A DNA stretch of 64,000 nucleotides from Zonotrichia leucophrys gambelii (GCF_028769735.1 NC_088171.1:128729533-128793532); one strand, 5' to 3'. Numbered from the stretch's first letter, positions 11,801 through 25,590 are shown. Notes: generated from the sequence alone by a model not told the origin. Numbers and translations: made by a program.

Positions 11801-13347
11801 TAAACATGAAAGTCTGGGATTAAACTCACAATCTTATACCATAATCTTCCTCTCTTCAGGAAGTTCAGGGTCTGCATGTGGCACAAACAAACAAAATTCG
11901 CTCTTCCAGGAAACCAAGGCATTTGGCATTTTAAGCATTAGCAACCACTGCCCTGTCATATGAAGAAGAGATGAAAATCTGCACACTGGGTGATGAGAAT
12001 GCTAAAAATAGAGTGAAACTACACTCTTGAAAAAACAGAAAGGGAGCCTCACACAGTCAGTGTATGTTCTAAAATATAAATTCCCATCTTCTTGACAATG
12101 GAAAACAAAACTCAGTAAATGTAAGACAAACTAGAATACAGTAACAATCTTTTAAAAACAACAACAACAAAACCCAAACCAACAATCTAATAGCAGCTGT
12201 AAAGTCAAAGATGATGTAGCCTGTAACAGCAAGAGGGGCATGCCTCAAGCACTATCAGTGAAGAACCAAGGACTGTGGGATGCAAACTTTCCACTAACAT
12301 GAACACCTTATGAAATCCTAGGGTCCTTACAAGGTGTGTCTATGCTATATTATCTCCAGCAGCAAAGACAAGCTACCTCAGAAATCCAGTTATGGTGTGG
12401 TTCTGCAAACAGTAACACCACAGAGACAAGTAAAGACAAATGGCTCAAAACACAGAAAAAATGTCTAAGTGCAAACATGTCCTGAAATGTGCTTTGCCAA
12501 CAAGTAAATTGCAACCTAGAACTATATATGGATCCTGTGCTCACCATGCTTCTCTGTTTTGTGCTTAGCAGGCTTACAACTGCAAGACACAAGAGAAACA
12601 AGTTCATTATTCCATGCAAACATTTCAAATGCTCTGTTGTACCTCACCTCAGTCTGATCCTAGAGAGAAGCATTACCAGAGATGATCAGTCTCTGGGGTT
12701 CTGATGTATGATAACTACCAGCATATACCAAAACAACTAAGTGAAAATACTCTCCTGTACTCTGCTGATTAGTGTCACAGAGACACTTTCATAATATAGA
12801 AAACTGTGGACTGAAATATCGAGGTCTTTGTTACAATCATCCATGGCAAACCTTCAATGTAAAAGACAGGAAATACCTTGAATTGCTGAGACACACAGAG
12901 GACTTGAGCCTTTGTTCAGCCGCTGGAGTCAGATACCTAAGACAGTAAAAACCTGCTTTCCCAACCACTGGGCTCTACCCACCATGTGAAAGCATTTAGC
13001 TTCATTAATCTAGTTAACATCAAGGTTCACTGAGTTAAACAATGACAGACACTAACTGTCGTGGTGTTAAGCCATGTCACCTCTTTGATACATATATTTT
13101 GATTAAAGGAACAACACCACAACCTTGCTGCTTACAGAACTCCATATTTCAGTCACCAAAGCAAAGGCAGGCTTAAATCTGTATTTCTACAATTGTACTC
13201 CACTGTGTACCTCAGATTCCTACCTATACTAAATATATAGTTCTATATATTCCTGCCTAAACTAAATAATACCTACACATTGCTACTCATGTAACTATGT
13301 ATCTGCTTTACAGGGAATAACACCCACCTAAATAATGAATAATTAGA

Positions 13348-13420
13348 GTCATAGAACATCTCAGATTGGAAGGGGCCCAGAAGGATCACCAACTCCCTTG
13401 CTTCTTGCAGGGCACTTTCA
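13348..13420 (-). mobile_element. Short CR1 LINE 3' fragment
   Basis: GAGTCATAGAACATCTCAGA then TTGGAAGGGGCCCAGAAGGA on plus resembles the reverse complement of a CR1 3' end of a subfamily different from the copy at 1,740. Only about 70 bp remain. Confidence 0.65.
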
Positions 13421-14965
13421 TGATTAATAATTAAAAATTAATTGTTAAAAATTTACAATACCATACAGAATTCAGTCACTACAGAATTGAAGTATAGTCT
13501 CAAACTCTAAACCAAATATATTTATAAACAAGTAACTTTTCAGATGTGATAGGAAATACAGCCACTGTCAATCACAGTGCATATAAACTATCTCAGATAT
13601 ACTATCACAGTGCATATAAACTATCTCCTCAGAAGAGGAGACAGTAATTACTCTTTCTACTCCCAGAGCTACACTAACAATCTTCACAGTATCTTTAGCC
13701 ACTTTTACAATGATAATCTGTTTCCATTAAAAACAGTGGAGCAAATATGGCACGGCTGATTTAATCCTACACTATTGTTACAATGGAGTTATTCTCAGAT
13801 GGATGCAAACAAGATTAGCATCACACCCAGAGGGATTAATGCCTTCATGCAATTCCTAGACAGGCTGGCAAGGGTGGCAATTTGCTGATGGCCATAGTGA
13901 ATCAGCTGCCAAGAACCTCCGACTTCTGGTTCATGCACAATTAACTAAGTCATGATAAATAAATGTCCCAACACATGAAACTAAATGAAGGATGAAATGT
14001 ACAAGTCCAATAGATTCAAAGCAAGGTTGAGAAAAGACTAGGTTTTTCCCATTGGAAGTTACATTGAGGAATTTAGATCAAAGGCAAGTTAAATACACTT
14101 AATTTGGTATGTAAGGATTTTGCAGGAAGCTGAGGCACTTTAAGTGTCAGTGCCTTGTTGCTACATGCCTGCTAAAAGCTGCTTCTTAACAGAACTGCAA
14201 AACAGGAACCTGGGAATGCACAGAAACATTAGTGCAATGTCAACCACCCTTTAAACCAGCAAGGAACATGGTATGAGCTCATTTGAGAGCTCATATACAC
14301 CATGTCTCTACCTGAGCTCTGAGTAATAATCAACTACTGCTGCCAGCAGCAAGTATCAGCTGTAATCTCTATTTTCTCAATTCAGTTAAAACTGCATGGG
14401 TAAACCAACAAAAGTTTTTCAGGACTAAAAGTCACCACTTATATTTTAGCTATAAATGCATATAAGATGTATATTATAAATCTGAATGCTTTTAAGTTTA
14501 ATATGCATTATTAGTGCATCTTGATTTGACAGAGGTAAAAAGAAAACCATCAAACATACATGAATTTGACTTTAATAAGCTGCTTTAAAAAAACAGCATT
14601 ACTTTCTGCAGCTTCCACAATAAACTAAAAGTACACAAAGTTGTGTTTAATCTAAAAGCTTTTCAAACATTTTTAAAATGTAATCAACTTAACATTTACA
14701 TAGATAAGAATGAAGTATTTTGTCAGAGTACAAAGTAGGTTGCCCCGTTAGTTTAAAAGACAATAGTTTGTGTTTCCTTCTCCAGGAAATCTGAAGTTCA
14801 AAGAGCTGGTAAGAGGCTAGGGGTGGTGCAGAGAAAGAAATGGGCAGTAAACAAGCAGTGGGACAAACGATGCCGTTCTGCAGAAAGATGTTTGCAAAGA
14901 TATAAGCTTATTTTTGTCCTTCAACCACACAGCAAAGGCAAGACATGCACTTAGACTGTCAAATT

Positions 14966-14987
14966 ATATATATATATACACACACAT
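14966..14987. repeat. Compound TA/CA dinucleotide microsatellite
   Basis: A run of TA followed directly by CA units, the usual compound form produced by point change within a TA array. Confidence 0.85.
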
Positions 14988-15301
14988 GTGCCTGCATATA
15001 CATTCTGGTCTGAACTTTCATATTAGCTTTTCAAAGGTTAAGGAAATATGAATCAAAAATCCTACCAGGGCAAGGATAAAGCACGTGGGGGAATGTTTTC
15101 AAAGGCTGATAGGACAGCAAGGCACTCATGCACTTTCAAAAAGAGGTAAGACAAACTCCATAAAACTACTCCAATACCACACCTTGGTACTAAGGTTGCC
15201 ATTGACACTATAATGGGCACAGACACAGAAGGATAAAACAGGCTATTCTGCTTTTTCACTTTTATACACTCTGAATAGTTTTGTACTAACTATACAGAGC
15301 T

Positions 15302-15370
15302 GCAAGATATTCTGAGTTGGAAGGGACTCACTAGGACCAACTCAGAGAATGGCCCACACAGGGATATAGC
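15302..15370 (-). mobile_element. Short CR1-like fragment
   Basis: GATATTCTGAGTTGGAAGGG followed by ACTCACTAGGACCAACTCAG resembles the reverse complement of a CR1 3' end. About 70 bp remain, and the call rests on this short match only. Confidence 0.6.
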
Positions 15371-15485
15371 AACAGAATTTCTTTCTGCAGTAAAACAACT
15401 TAATTCCATACTTTCTCTTTAAGTATTTTCACATGCAAAATAAAAATACATATATACCTATATTTTTTAAGCATAGCAAATATAT

Positions 15486-15523
15486 AATTCCTGTCTATAT
15501 TATAAACAATATAGACAGGAATT
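15486..15523. repeat. Perfect 16-bp inverted repeat (hairpin)
   Basis: AATTCCTGTCTATATT (15,486-15,501) is followed after six bases by its exact reverse complement (15,508-15,523). There are no mismatches. It lies in the long FZD6 intron. Confidence 0.9.
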
Positions 15524-18500
15524 TTACATCTCACTATCTGAAACAAACTTAAATGCAAGCATTTCAAATACTTTTCAAAATAGCTTATGACCAAAATCCA
15601 CTGCATTTTTTGTTCTAACCTAAATTATAGCTTGACCTAAATTATAGATATTCCAGCCTCTGCAATTTACAGTCTTTAACAAACATGAGAGCTTTTTCCC
15701 AAGCGTTACAGAACTGAACTATTTTTACAAAGATTTTCAGTTATACATTGTATCTGATTTAGGTTTTGCGTAAACTGGACAGCATAAAAGACAGAAAACT
15801 GTAAGTTAACTGAAGGAAGGTATACTGCAGGCCCTCAGACATCTGAAGTCTAGACAAAGCTTCATTACATCTGGACTGCAGTAGCATAAGAATCTCAAAT
15901 CTTAAATTCTCCTTGTATTTGCTATGTGTTACAGGAGTACGTGGATTTATTGCTAAACTTTTGTGCAGCGTTCAATGTAAAGGACTACCTGTAATAATGT
16001 TGATAGACAGTCTTATCATTAAAAAATCCCCCCATTTCTAAGAAATTCTGGCAGAAGTTATTACTGCTCTGGTTCCAAAAGTCATCCAGATTTATGCTTC
16101 CCCTTCTCTCTGTGAGTGTGGAGACACACTTCAGCACAACAGCACCACCCAAGTTACCAGAGTAGTAAACCTGCACCATTTCTTTCTTGCCTACTGCATT
16201 TTTAAGTTTTAAATGAAAACTTTAGTAGTCTTTAAAAAAACAACTTTGTTATGATGTAGGAGATATCAGTCAAGTCATTTGCACATGCTGAACCAATATC
16301 AGTTGGTCAAATGCACAAGTCATTTGAGCAAGCTGAAGCCCATGCCTCAGCATCTGCAATCATTACCTCTGTCTGCTGCTTTCACTGCTTCCAGTTGGTC
16401 ACACTTTGAGACACTCCCAGTTTTGAATGCCTTCATTAGACACTGTTTCCTTATTGTTAGCCCAAAGTGCTCATCTTGGTGACATTTCCCTCATTATCCT
16501 CCCTATTTCTCCTGTTCTAAAAGCTTAAGGCCACCTTTTCTTTCTCCCTGTCACGTTATGATTTGTGGGCCACGTTAACCACGACACTTAATGTTCTGTT
16601 TGCAGCTCTGTGTATAATCCCCAGCCAGATCCCCCACCCAACTGGATTCTTAGAATGGTGCACCTTGTACCTTCCTTGCAAGAGCATCAGCTCAGGTGAA
16701 ACAGTATGCAGCAGGGATGTGGCATCCCAGCAAACAGGTATTGCTAGGTCACCATGAGGCTGGATGGGTACAGTCCCTCTCCAGAAAAGCAATGCTTTTA
16801 ATTTTGTATGCAGGAAAACTGTGTGGAGAGTTTGGCCACTAAGTGCTTTGTGGCAGTAGCTACTGAGTCTAAAGAAATCTGGTTATGCAGGCCCTCTGGG
16901 CAATACAGCATGAGCCAAACTTGGAAGGATGTGGTTACTCTTTGAAATAACTTGATCTACCAGAAGTTTAAGTACAGGAAAGGTGGATTTTATTTTTCTT
17001 CCCAGGAAGCTCTTGTCTAGAGGAGAGGCATCTTCAGTAAGAGGACATCCTTATGTCCTACAAAGACTGATCATCCAGGCCTCTCTCCCCCCATATACTG
17101 TAGCTACTCACACAGCTCTTACTCACCCCTGCCCACCTCTCCCAATAGCTATGCAGAAATCCAGCAAGTCTCCACTCGTCTACACCACACAGCTCAGAAG
17201 AAGAGGGCAGACATATGCATCTTTTACTCTGGCAGGCAAATTACCAACGTGCAACAGCAATCACAGATGCACACAAATACACAGAGAGGAGCCAAAAAGG
17301 CAACCATGTGACAAAGGAACTATGTTTGCCCCTAAGGGCTGGTGAATCAACAGCTGAGAGAGAGAAAAAGGTAGCAAATTTTGTGGTGCAGTTACTCCCA
17401 CCCCCTCCCTGTGGAATACAGTAAAGAACTAAAGAGATGACACAATAGTACTTTGAGAAATTGTCTGCTTTAATCACTGCACTGTCAAACTAGAAAAGAA
17501 ACCATGGACATGTGACCACATTCCCCATCCAATGTGGTTTTTTTCTGGACCATTTGCTTTTTATGGTCTTTATCAATGAAGGCATAGGTAACACCTTGTA
17601 GCCAAGCTGTCACCCTGAACATCCATCCTGCAAATGGAAAACTAAGCCTGCATTCCACCTCCACCAGCACACAACAAGGGCCTGAGCTCCATCCAGCCTC
17701 CTGACCCATGCAGCACTGTGGGCAAAGAGCACCTCACACCCAAACACCACAAAGCTCGCTTCAGAAAGACATCAGGATCCTCTGCCATTCTTAGATTTGT
17801 AGATGACAAGCATGAGGAGCCTTGCAAAGATGTCCCACAATGTACCTTGCTTCACCAAATCCTTCAAGACTGCCCATCTGCTGTTTCCAGAGCTGCTGTG
17901 GGGCAATGCACTGGGTGTGAGTTGTGACCCAGTTGTTGATCTCACACAGTTTGACAGCTCACAGACAGCAGAGGGCAGACAGTGTGGACCACCAGCACAC
18001 AACAATATACAATTTTGTCCTACTAGCCTACTATTAAAGAAAGATATGTGAAGAAGACCTTCAAAATCATGGTCAGCACATCACCCTCAGCACACCTATC
18101 CTACCTAATCTAATGCTAGGTTTTACTAATGACCACGTGAAGTTCACAAGGTTCCACTGGGCAGCAGCCACTTCCACAAAGACACAAAGACAATTTGGAA
18201 ATTGCATCTGTGTCTCAAAGCTTTGTACCCACTGCTGACTCTCCCCAATGCCAAGGATGATGTGTTCTCAGCAGACAGCTCAGCTCCCAGGCCCTAACTG
18301 TCCTCCATCAGTGAAGGCAAAGCAGTTACAAACTCAATAGCTCTGTTCCTGCTTTCATTCTCTATATAAAAAGTTTCAGGGAAGCTGTTCTGTTCATGCA
18401 CAGGTCCTCTAGGAGTAGGCTACAGCCACAGGACTAAGTCCATCACTGCCTTCATTTACCCAGTAATTGCAGATTTGAGTGTGATGAAGAGGGGATTGGA

Positions 18501-21500
18501 AACAAGGCTGCACAGTAGGACTAAGAAACCACCTACAGCTGCACTTGAACATTAACATCAACTGCACTTTAACATTAACCTTCTGCACTGCAGAAGGGAC
18601 ATCTGCAGGAGACAAACAGCAAGATACCATGGTATTTCTCAGAAGCTGACAAAGATCTGCAAGACAGCCTTCCATAGGCCAGCTTCAGACCCCGTGCACA
18701 GTGAAACTGGCCAAAACCTAATCCAGAGTAGAACTCCTCTGTCTCAGGCAGCAGTCAGGTAAGAAGTGTGCTGACTTCACCTCCTGATCCACTCCTGTAA
18801 CACCAAATTACTTGCCAGAGGAGGCATAACCTCTGAAGATGGATAAAGAGGAGGCTCTTGGAATCACACTGTCAACACCACCTCCAAGAACACCAGCCAC
18901 CATCTCTTTGCCAAGCAAGCAGTATTTGGACCCCCATGCATTCTAAACAGCATCCCTGCAGAACAAAGAGCAAGGCAGTACTATTCACATTTTCAAATGG
19001 GCAAGTCCTGCTGCTCAGAGAAAGCAGCAGCAGATTTTGCAGATGACTGATATGCTCAGAGCCAGGATAATGGGATTACACTGATTTGCCTGCTTTCAGT
19101 CAATCTGCACAAGCCAATCACACTTGAAGAGCCTCAGTACTACTGAGGTAACAAACACTTTTTTAGTGGCTGTAATTTACTGTACCATTGGAACCAGCAA
19201 AAATGGTTTATGAATGTTGCTATAAGCACCACTGTAAGAACTAAACATGATGTATGTTTCTTTGGAATACCTGAGAGCAAGAGAGTACAACAAATGAATA
19301 CACATCCCAAATTTTTATGTTCTTTTACAAAATTACACAGATAATTCACATGTTTTCAAACCTTTAGTCAATGCTTTTCTGCAACTTCCAAGGAGATGTT
19401 CAAATCAATTACTCATGTCCACTATTCCATATTTCTTGAGACATAACCAACAGAGAAGTCAGTTGCACTGCCTTGTATTTCCTTTGATCCATATGAAGTA
19501 TGTATAAAAAATACTTTGGCATCTGCCAACTTCCATTTAACAAGCATCAATTCAGCTGCTTCATCACCACAATCTTTTGTGACATGCACTACACTCTGAG
19601 AAGCTAGAAAAGTTTGTAAACAGTAACACATGATGTTCTAAATTTACCACTTTTTACAAAGGCCTCCCCTGCTCTTTAGTACCATGGTAAAGGAACAACA
19701 AAAATGTTACAACCAAAATATGAATTAAAGACTCCTTTGTGCTTGTTCCATATTAGTGTTTCATGTATTACACCAAGCACTGCTCATGTGGAGCACAAGC
19801 AAGAAGCAAAGATGGCTCTCTCCAGAGATTAAGTAAATTCACACCTGTGATACTTTGCAGGCTATCCCAGTAATAACCTTCTCATAAAACACCACTTATT
19901 TGCCCTAAACTCCCAACCTACAGTGGTAGACAGCTTTTTCCTTCCTGTGTGTATACACACACATGTACCAATTTAAGCTTGCAGACACCAGGTTTGCAGG
20001 TTTTTATAAGTATTGTTATTTGAATTAACTGTAAATTTGGATTTAGTGGAAGCAAATGAAGCCATTACATTACAAATTTTAACTCATGCAACTTCAGTAT
20101 TAAACTTTGGAAGGTACTTTTTAACCCCCTCTAAATGGCTTTAAACTGACCACAGTTCTCACACAATTTCTGCCACTGCTGCAGCCAGCTGCATTTAACC
20201 CTCCACAGACATGCACACACATATTCTGGCACGTGGCCATGAACTCAGAAGTTAATGGAAAACTCACTACTGAATCATTTTTTCAATCTCTCTGAGGTAC
20301 TTCATTGTTCTCTGTGCAACATTTTCCAATGTTTTCTACAGTCTGCTCTAAAAGCTCACTGGCAAGCCTTTTCCCTTTGTACTTCTACAGGCCTGGATCT
20401 TGCCCACATCAGGAAGTCTTAAGGGCTTGTCTCCTGTGGACACATTCCAGAACTGCAGCAGAACAGATTAAGAGATATGAATGTAAATTACAACACAGGA
20501 ACTCTCTGCCTTGATGGAATAACGCCTTCAGTTGACAACCTATTCCAGGATAGTTAAAGCAGGAATTACTTTGGAATTCGAAGTGACTTGTTTTTGTGGA
20601 CGACCACGAGGGGGAGTTACACCTATTTAAGTACAGCTGTAATGAACCAGATCTTCTGTTATGTCCACTTATTTTCCTCATCAGACAAACCCTACATCTT
20701 CCACCTCCCAATCTGAACTAGTAATAACAAGAGCAGTTACTGATAAACTGCTTTGAGATACAGAGATGGTAGGCATCTGCAAATAATCAGATTCCACAGT
20801 CATGCAGCTGTTTAGCAAACATACACAAAACTTCACACCACAAACCATGTGGTTTTACTTTCCTAAAGCCACCATCTGTTGTGTAAACAAAACGAATCCA
20901 AATACAAAGTAAAAGTCAAGAAGGCAATACTCGGTCTGTCAAGTTGAAAGCTCAAAATTAAACTAAATAAATAAACATGTGAATGGAGGGAGCAACTGGA
21001 ACTTACATATTTTTTATTGCAGAAAACAAGATCCCAGAGGGACTATCCTCACTAGCCAGAACATCCACACCAGAGGCCCTAGGACTGAGTTAGTCATCTT
21101 CCTGCTCTAGTGTTGCAGTGTTCTGGTTTATAGCACATCATTATGAACAGCTGATACACGAGGCAGAAATGTAAAACCATCTATCAGCTGCTTTCCTTGA
21201 AGACAGCAGCTCCACATCATCCTCTTCTGGAGGAGTACTGTGAAGACACCATCCAGAAATACCAATTTAACACATCCCCAGCACAGCTCTTCTTGTTATA
21301 CAACACTCCCATGCAGCAGAACACACCTGTAGAGCCTTCAGAGCAGGGCATGGTGAGTTACCACTGTTCTGGAGAGTGAACTTCACCTTGTGGTGAGACT
21401 TGCCCCCTTGACAAATCATCATCCTTTTGGGGAGCAAACACTCCCCAAAAATTCTTAGAGGGGGCAGAAACGTAAACCTGCACTAACACTAGGGCTCTCT

Positions 21501-24020
21501 GCACAAAATATTTTTGATTTGTGGAAGAAGCCCCTACATTATTCCTTAGGATTGCATGATCCTACTAAAAGTCAGTTATGATACAGGGAGCAAAATACTG
21601 CAGGCCTCAACCTCAAAACCCTGTGAGACCTTACATGCAAATATGTAAATCTCATGCCCAATTTTGAGAACAGGCAAGGGGAAGGGAGGGGGAAGAGCAA
21701 GACAGAATTAAAAAAGAAAGCCTTCAAGCATTCCTGCTGAGGATCAAAGGAAAGCACTTCTATAGAGTGAAAACATGCCATTAAAATTCTTTCTTTGGTA
21801 TGAATGAAGTTTGGACTGAAAATTGGAAAAAAAATTAAGCTATTAAAACAACAGAGGTCTCCTCCACCTCCTAACACACTGCCTTGTTATGGCTGCAAAC
21901 TGAAATTAAACACTGCTCCAAAAGTTAGTGACTCCTCCTCCCCTGCTGCAACACTGAAAATCCCCTGAAAAGCAGAATCCTTTCACAATCCTGAGAAGGT
22001 TCTCAGTTGCAATCAACTATGGACAAACTGGCACCATTACTGAATGATATGGAGAACGACATCAAAATATATGGCACTGGTACACACTGGTCCCTCTCAG
22101 AAAGAAGGCCCAGCAATGAACCACAGTAAGCTTTTACCATATTAATGCCAAATCTAACCACTACCAGTGGATTCAACACGAACTTCATACAGAATGGAGC
22201 AAAGACCCTTTCACCTGTAAAGCAGCTGCCTTAAAAACTCTCTTTGACCAAGAATTCCATCATCACTGCTGGACCACAACAAAGGCAGGCAGCCCACCAC
22301 ACAAGAGGCAGCTCAGAAATGTCTGCACAGCACCACAGTAGTTAGGAATATCAAATTAGAGGCCAGGCAGTGGGAATGACAGGAGACTAGGAAGCAAATC
22401 AAAGAGGGTAGGCAAATTAAACCCTAACAGACACTGTTGCTCCCTGCAGCCACCCAGCCAGTTGGCTGAGTAGTAATGCAACACTAGCAGTCAGGTTATA
22501 AGGGCGACAGGATAGAAAAAGAGAGAAAACAAGAAAACTTCTCACTACCACACAATTTTTAATGAAATAGCTATACAAGAAGGAAGTTGGTAGCTATATG
22601 CAAGGCAAGCCATGAATACTTTCCAGGAGGAACTCCCTCCACACATGCACTAGGCAGAGTTACTGACAGCTGAGAAAAGTCAGCCATGGCAACCTAATAA
22701 AAATGGCTCTGTGGCCTCTCTGCCCCAGCAACAGCATGACTGGAAGGCACAAATACATTGAGCCAGGTGCTGGCTCGATGGCTGCAGTTAACACACACCG
22801 AGTCAGAAGCAGCAGCGTACCTGAGGAGATAAAGTGGCAGACACTGCAGGAAGCATTCCTGGGAAGTGATGGCTAGAGAAGCACTGCACAGCTCACAGCT
22901 GAAGCCTACAGCCTGCCTTCTAGCTAAAAAGCCCTCAATTTGTCAGAGATCTGCAGCAAATTCAGTTGCCCGCATACAAATGGCTTAACATTTGATACCG
23001 GAATTTCCCACACATCTACACTGGGTTGATAAAACCAATGTGAGACCAAAGCCTGTGCTATCCCAGGCTGGCAGGGAATTGTGATCATCCCAAGCAACAC
23101 TAAAAACATGTTTCAGCAACTGAATCAAGCTCCTCCTCCAAGCTCAGTAAACAGTATGCAAATAAGATTTTAGTAGCAGTACCTTCAACACCACATTTAA
23201 TTTTTTTAAGGACAGAAATTTAATATTCACCTCATTTCTGTTGCACTCTTTGCATAGCACAAGACACTCAGCTTTTCAAGACCTGTGTTAAGATTTTCCC
23301 CCTCTCTTACCACTGAAAAGCCATTATTAAAACAGGTTCAAAACTTGTTTTACAAGCCTCTCACCCAGAGAGGCTCTCACCCTTCACAGGTATTGCTATG
23401 GGCAAAGCCTTTCCACAACGTGGCATATTCTCAGAGAGCCACACTTGCAGTCAGTTCAGGTAAGAAAAGTGCTTATTTTCAGTTTAAAAGAGTAAAGTTC
23501 TCTTTCAGTCAGAAGTTTCAGCATCCAGTCAGAAGACATCAGAATGCAAAAGCCACAATGGAGAACAGGGCCAAGAATAACTTCAGGTGATCCTCCTTAG
23601 TAGATGTAAGGCGACAGAGGAGCAAAGAGCATCTTCTAAATGTGATTTTTGCACTGAGTTCAGGCAGGCCAGGATATCCTAAACTATTTGTCCTGAGAAT
23701 TTCAACAATTGTTCTGTCTAACAGTAAAGTGCCTGAGCTATATGTGATCAGCTCTGCCAAAATGCTCTGAATAGCCACATTGCTGTGCTACACCCATTCC
23801 TCTTCCACTCTAATACAGGATCCAAGGCAGGGTGGGGGGAGGAAGTCGGTAGCTCCCTTATATAGCACTTTACCAGGAGCTCTAGAACACTCTGAAGACA
23901 CATCTACTTACTAAACATTACCAGTCTTGTCATTCAGTGCAGCAGGTATCCCAAATAGTTTCCTAATGACAAATTTGTTACATACAATTTGGTGGGGGGA
24001 GACGGGGGTGAGAAACTTAC

Positions 24021-24200
24021 GTCCATTTTGCGAGCAGCCGTGTCCTGATCATAGTGTCCCATGAGGTTTGGGAAAAAAGTCATATTGTAAGGCATTCCTG
24101 AACATCTGGAAATAGTAATTGGCTCACAGGTGAATAAGCTGTGCCCTTGCACCAGAGCTAGAAGTAAGCTGCAGGTCGCAAAGAACACAAGTGCTCCCAT
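24021..24200 (-). CDS. FZD6: FZD6 coding exon 1: signal peptide and start of the cysteine-rich domain
   Basis: This exon encodes the first 60 residues of frizzled-6, a seven-pass Wnt receptor of the plasma membrane used in planar cell polarity and in damping of canonical Wnt signalling. The start at 24,200 gives a signal peptide ([19 protein letters not shown]), followed by [10 protein letters not shown], the hallmark opening of a frizzled CRD. The CRD cysteines Cys25 and Cys33 and an N-glycosylation sequon in YNMT are visible. The reading frame continues as an open shadow into the intron, but GAC|GTAAGT is a near-ideal donor at 24,020. Splicing there in phase 0 joins KMD to [10 protein letters not shown] of exon 2, which matches the family register without gaps. 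FZD6 is preferred over its sister FZD3 because the later TM and linker sequence is clearly closer to FZD6. Confidence 0.96.
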
Positions 24201-24877
24201 TTTTTCAGGATCTCCAACTTCAGCACATCGCTCTGTTCAGCAGTTACACAGACCGGCGTTGCACAGGGATAAAAACACGCATCTTCCTCTGCCAGCTCCG
24301 GCGCAGGGCAGCAAGGCACACAACCAGACTCCTCAGAGCCGCTTTAGCTATTGTCCCATTTTAGCCGAGCGCGACTTTGCTCAATCCCTTCTTCTTCGAG
24401 TCTGTGCGTGCAAAGACGGGACAGAGAAGTGAACAGCAGAAACAACCCGACCGCGACCACCCGTCCGAAGGCCGAGCTCGGCCTCCCGGCCGGCCTGCAG
24501 GCGAAAGGGCGGCTCCGGCCGGGCCGGGTGCCCCCGCGGCGCCTCCCCGACCCCACACACCGCGCCGGGGCCGCGGCTCGCCGCGTTCGACCCCCGCTCC
24601 CGCCCGGGCCCCGGAGCCGCCGCCGCCGCCGCTCCCAACGCCCCGTTCCCAGCCCCGCCCTGGGAAGCGGCGCCCGCGGGCTCGGCAGGGCAGTCGGGCC
24701 AGGACCCGGGGCTCGCCGGGCGCGGCCCCGGCGCCGCATCCCCGCCACGCCCGGGCCGCGCCCCCGCCGCCCCCTCACCGGGACCCGCCCCCGGCGGCCA
24801 CCCCGCGGCAACGCTCCGAGGTGGAGTCGCTGCTCCCTGGGACGGGACGGAGCCCTGACCCGCTGCCCGCACTCACC
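24201..24877 (-). other. FZD6: FZD6 5' UTR and probable first intron
   Basis: In the FZD6 sense, a strong splice donor (GCCACCG|GTGAGTGC) lies at 24,877/24,876 inside the CpG island. It probably ends a non-coding first exon, as in other vertebrate FZD6 genes. The matching acceptor just upstream of the ATG is uncertain. Candidates are GCTGAACAG (exon from 24,232, weak pyrimidine tract) and GAGCTGGCAG about 60 bp further upstream. The ATG at 24,200 is preceded by CCTGAAAAA. Confidence 0.55.
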
Positions 24878-25125
24878 GGTGGCGGCCCCTCCGCGATGGC
24901 CGCCCCGCGGCACCTGCAGGATGTGGCGTCTGGCGGGCGGGGCGGGGCGGCTGCACCTTCCCGCCCCAGCGGGGCTGCGGGCCGGTGGCGGCGGGCGGGG
25001 CCCCGGCCGGGGCTGCGAGGAGCAGCGGCCCGGCCATGCGGCCACGGCCCCGAAGTCGTCCGTGTTGTCCCAGCGCGCCTCGCATGCCGGGGGAGCCCCG
25101 GCTGAGAAGGGCTCCGGCACTGCAG
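24360..25125 (-). promoter_or_regulatory. CpG island promoter of FZD6
   Basis: About 765 bp of very GC-rich, CpG-dense sequence stands out sharply against the AT-rich flanks. It lies just upstream of the FZD6 start codon and contains runs resembling GC boxes (GGGCGGGGCGGGG near 24,938). Long open frames on both strands here are a consequence of base composition. No TATA box is evident. The island could also fire in the opposite direction, but I see no gene there. Confidence 0.85.
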
Positions 25126-25359
25126 CACAGACGGAAACGGCGTGAAAGTCCCTTCAAACTGACTCGGCACTGGGTTTTCCTAAACATCTCTGTAACGCAA
25201 TGTATAAATTCTCAAGGCAGTTTACAGAGTGTCGGGTGTCGGGGCATGAACCTGTCCCACTATTGGATCTGATCTCGAGGATTGTTTCCAAACGCACCTC
25301 GGCCTCTGCCAGGCGGGAGGGCCCCGCGGCAGAGGGCGGCGGGCCCCGCGCTGCCACCT

Positions 25360-25590
25360 TCACTGTCGCCTTCACCGCCACTTTCACCTTCACCACCCCC
25401 TTCACTGACACCTTCACTGACATCCTTGCTGCCACCTTCACTGCCACCTTCACTGTCACCTTCACCACCACCTTCACTGACACCCTTGCTGCCACCTTCA
25501 CTGTCACTCTCGCTGCCACCCGTGCTGTGTCCTTCACTGCCACCCTGGTTGCTACATTCACTGCTACTTTTGCTGGCACCCGAGCTGCCA
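25360..25590. repeat. Degenerate 12-bp minisatellite (CCTTCACTGNCA-type)
   Basis: About 19 imperfect units built on CCTTCACTGNCA, some shortened to 6-bp steps, lie at the outer edge of the FZD6 CpG island. Because the unit length is a multiple of three, all frames stay open. This explains the apparent Val/Lys-, Ser/Gly- and Thr/Phe-rich reading frames on both strands, which are not genes. Confidence 0.85.

Larger units (their letters stand above)
7793..24020 (-). other. FZD6: FZD6 long intron between coding exons 1 and 2
   Basis: A phase-0 intron of about 16.2 kb, donor GTAAGT and acceptor CCCTGTAG. It holds a poly-T run (8,267-8,287), a TATC microsatellite, two short CR1-derived pieces, a TA/CA microsatellite at 14,966-14,987 and a perfect hairpin at 15,486-15,523. 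The stretch from about 16.5 to 19.1 kb is somewhat richer in GC and has several overlapping short open frames on both strands. None resembles a known protein, and I treat them as chance. Nothing else is supported. Confidence 0.8.

Noticed and set aside
17215..18051. Cluster of short open frames on both strands in the FZD6 long intron
   Set aside because: Many overlapping frames of 60-80 codons with no family similarity; mildly GC-rich intron sequence explains them.
24344..25187. Several long overlapping open frames (up to 264 codons) on both strands
   Set aside because: They coincide with the CpG island, are Ala/Arg/Pro/Gly-rich in all frames and match no family; GC-rich DNA simply lacks stop codons.
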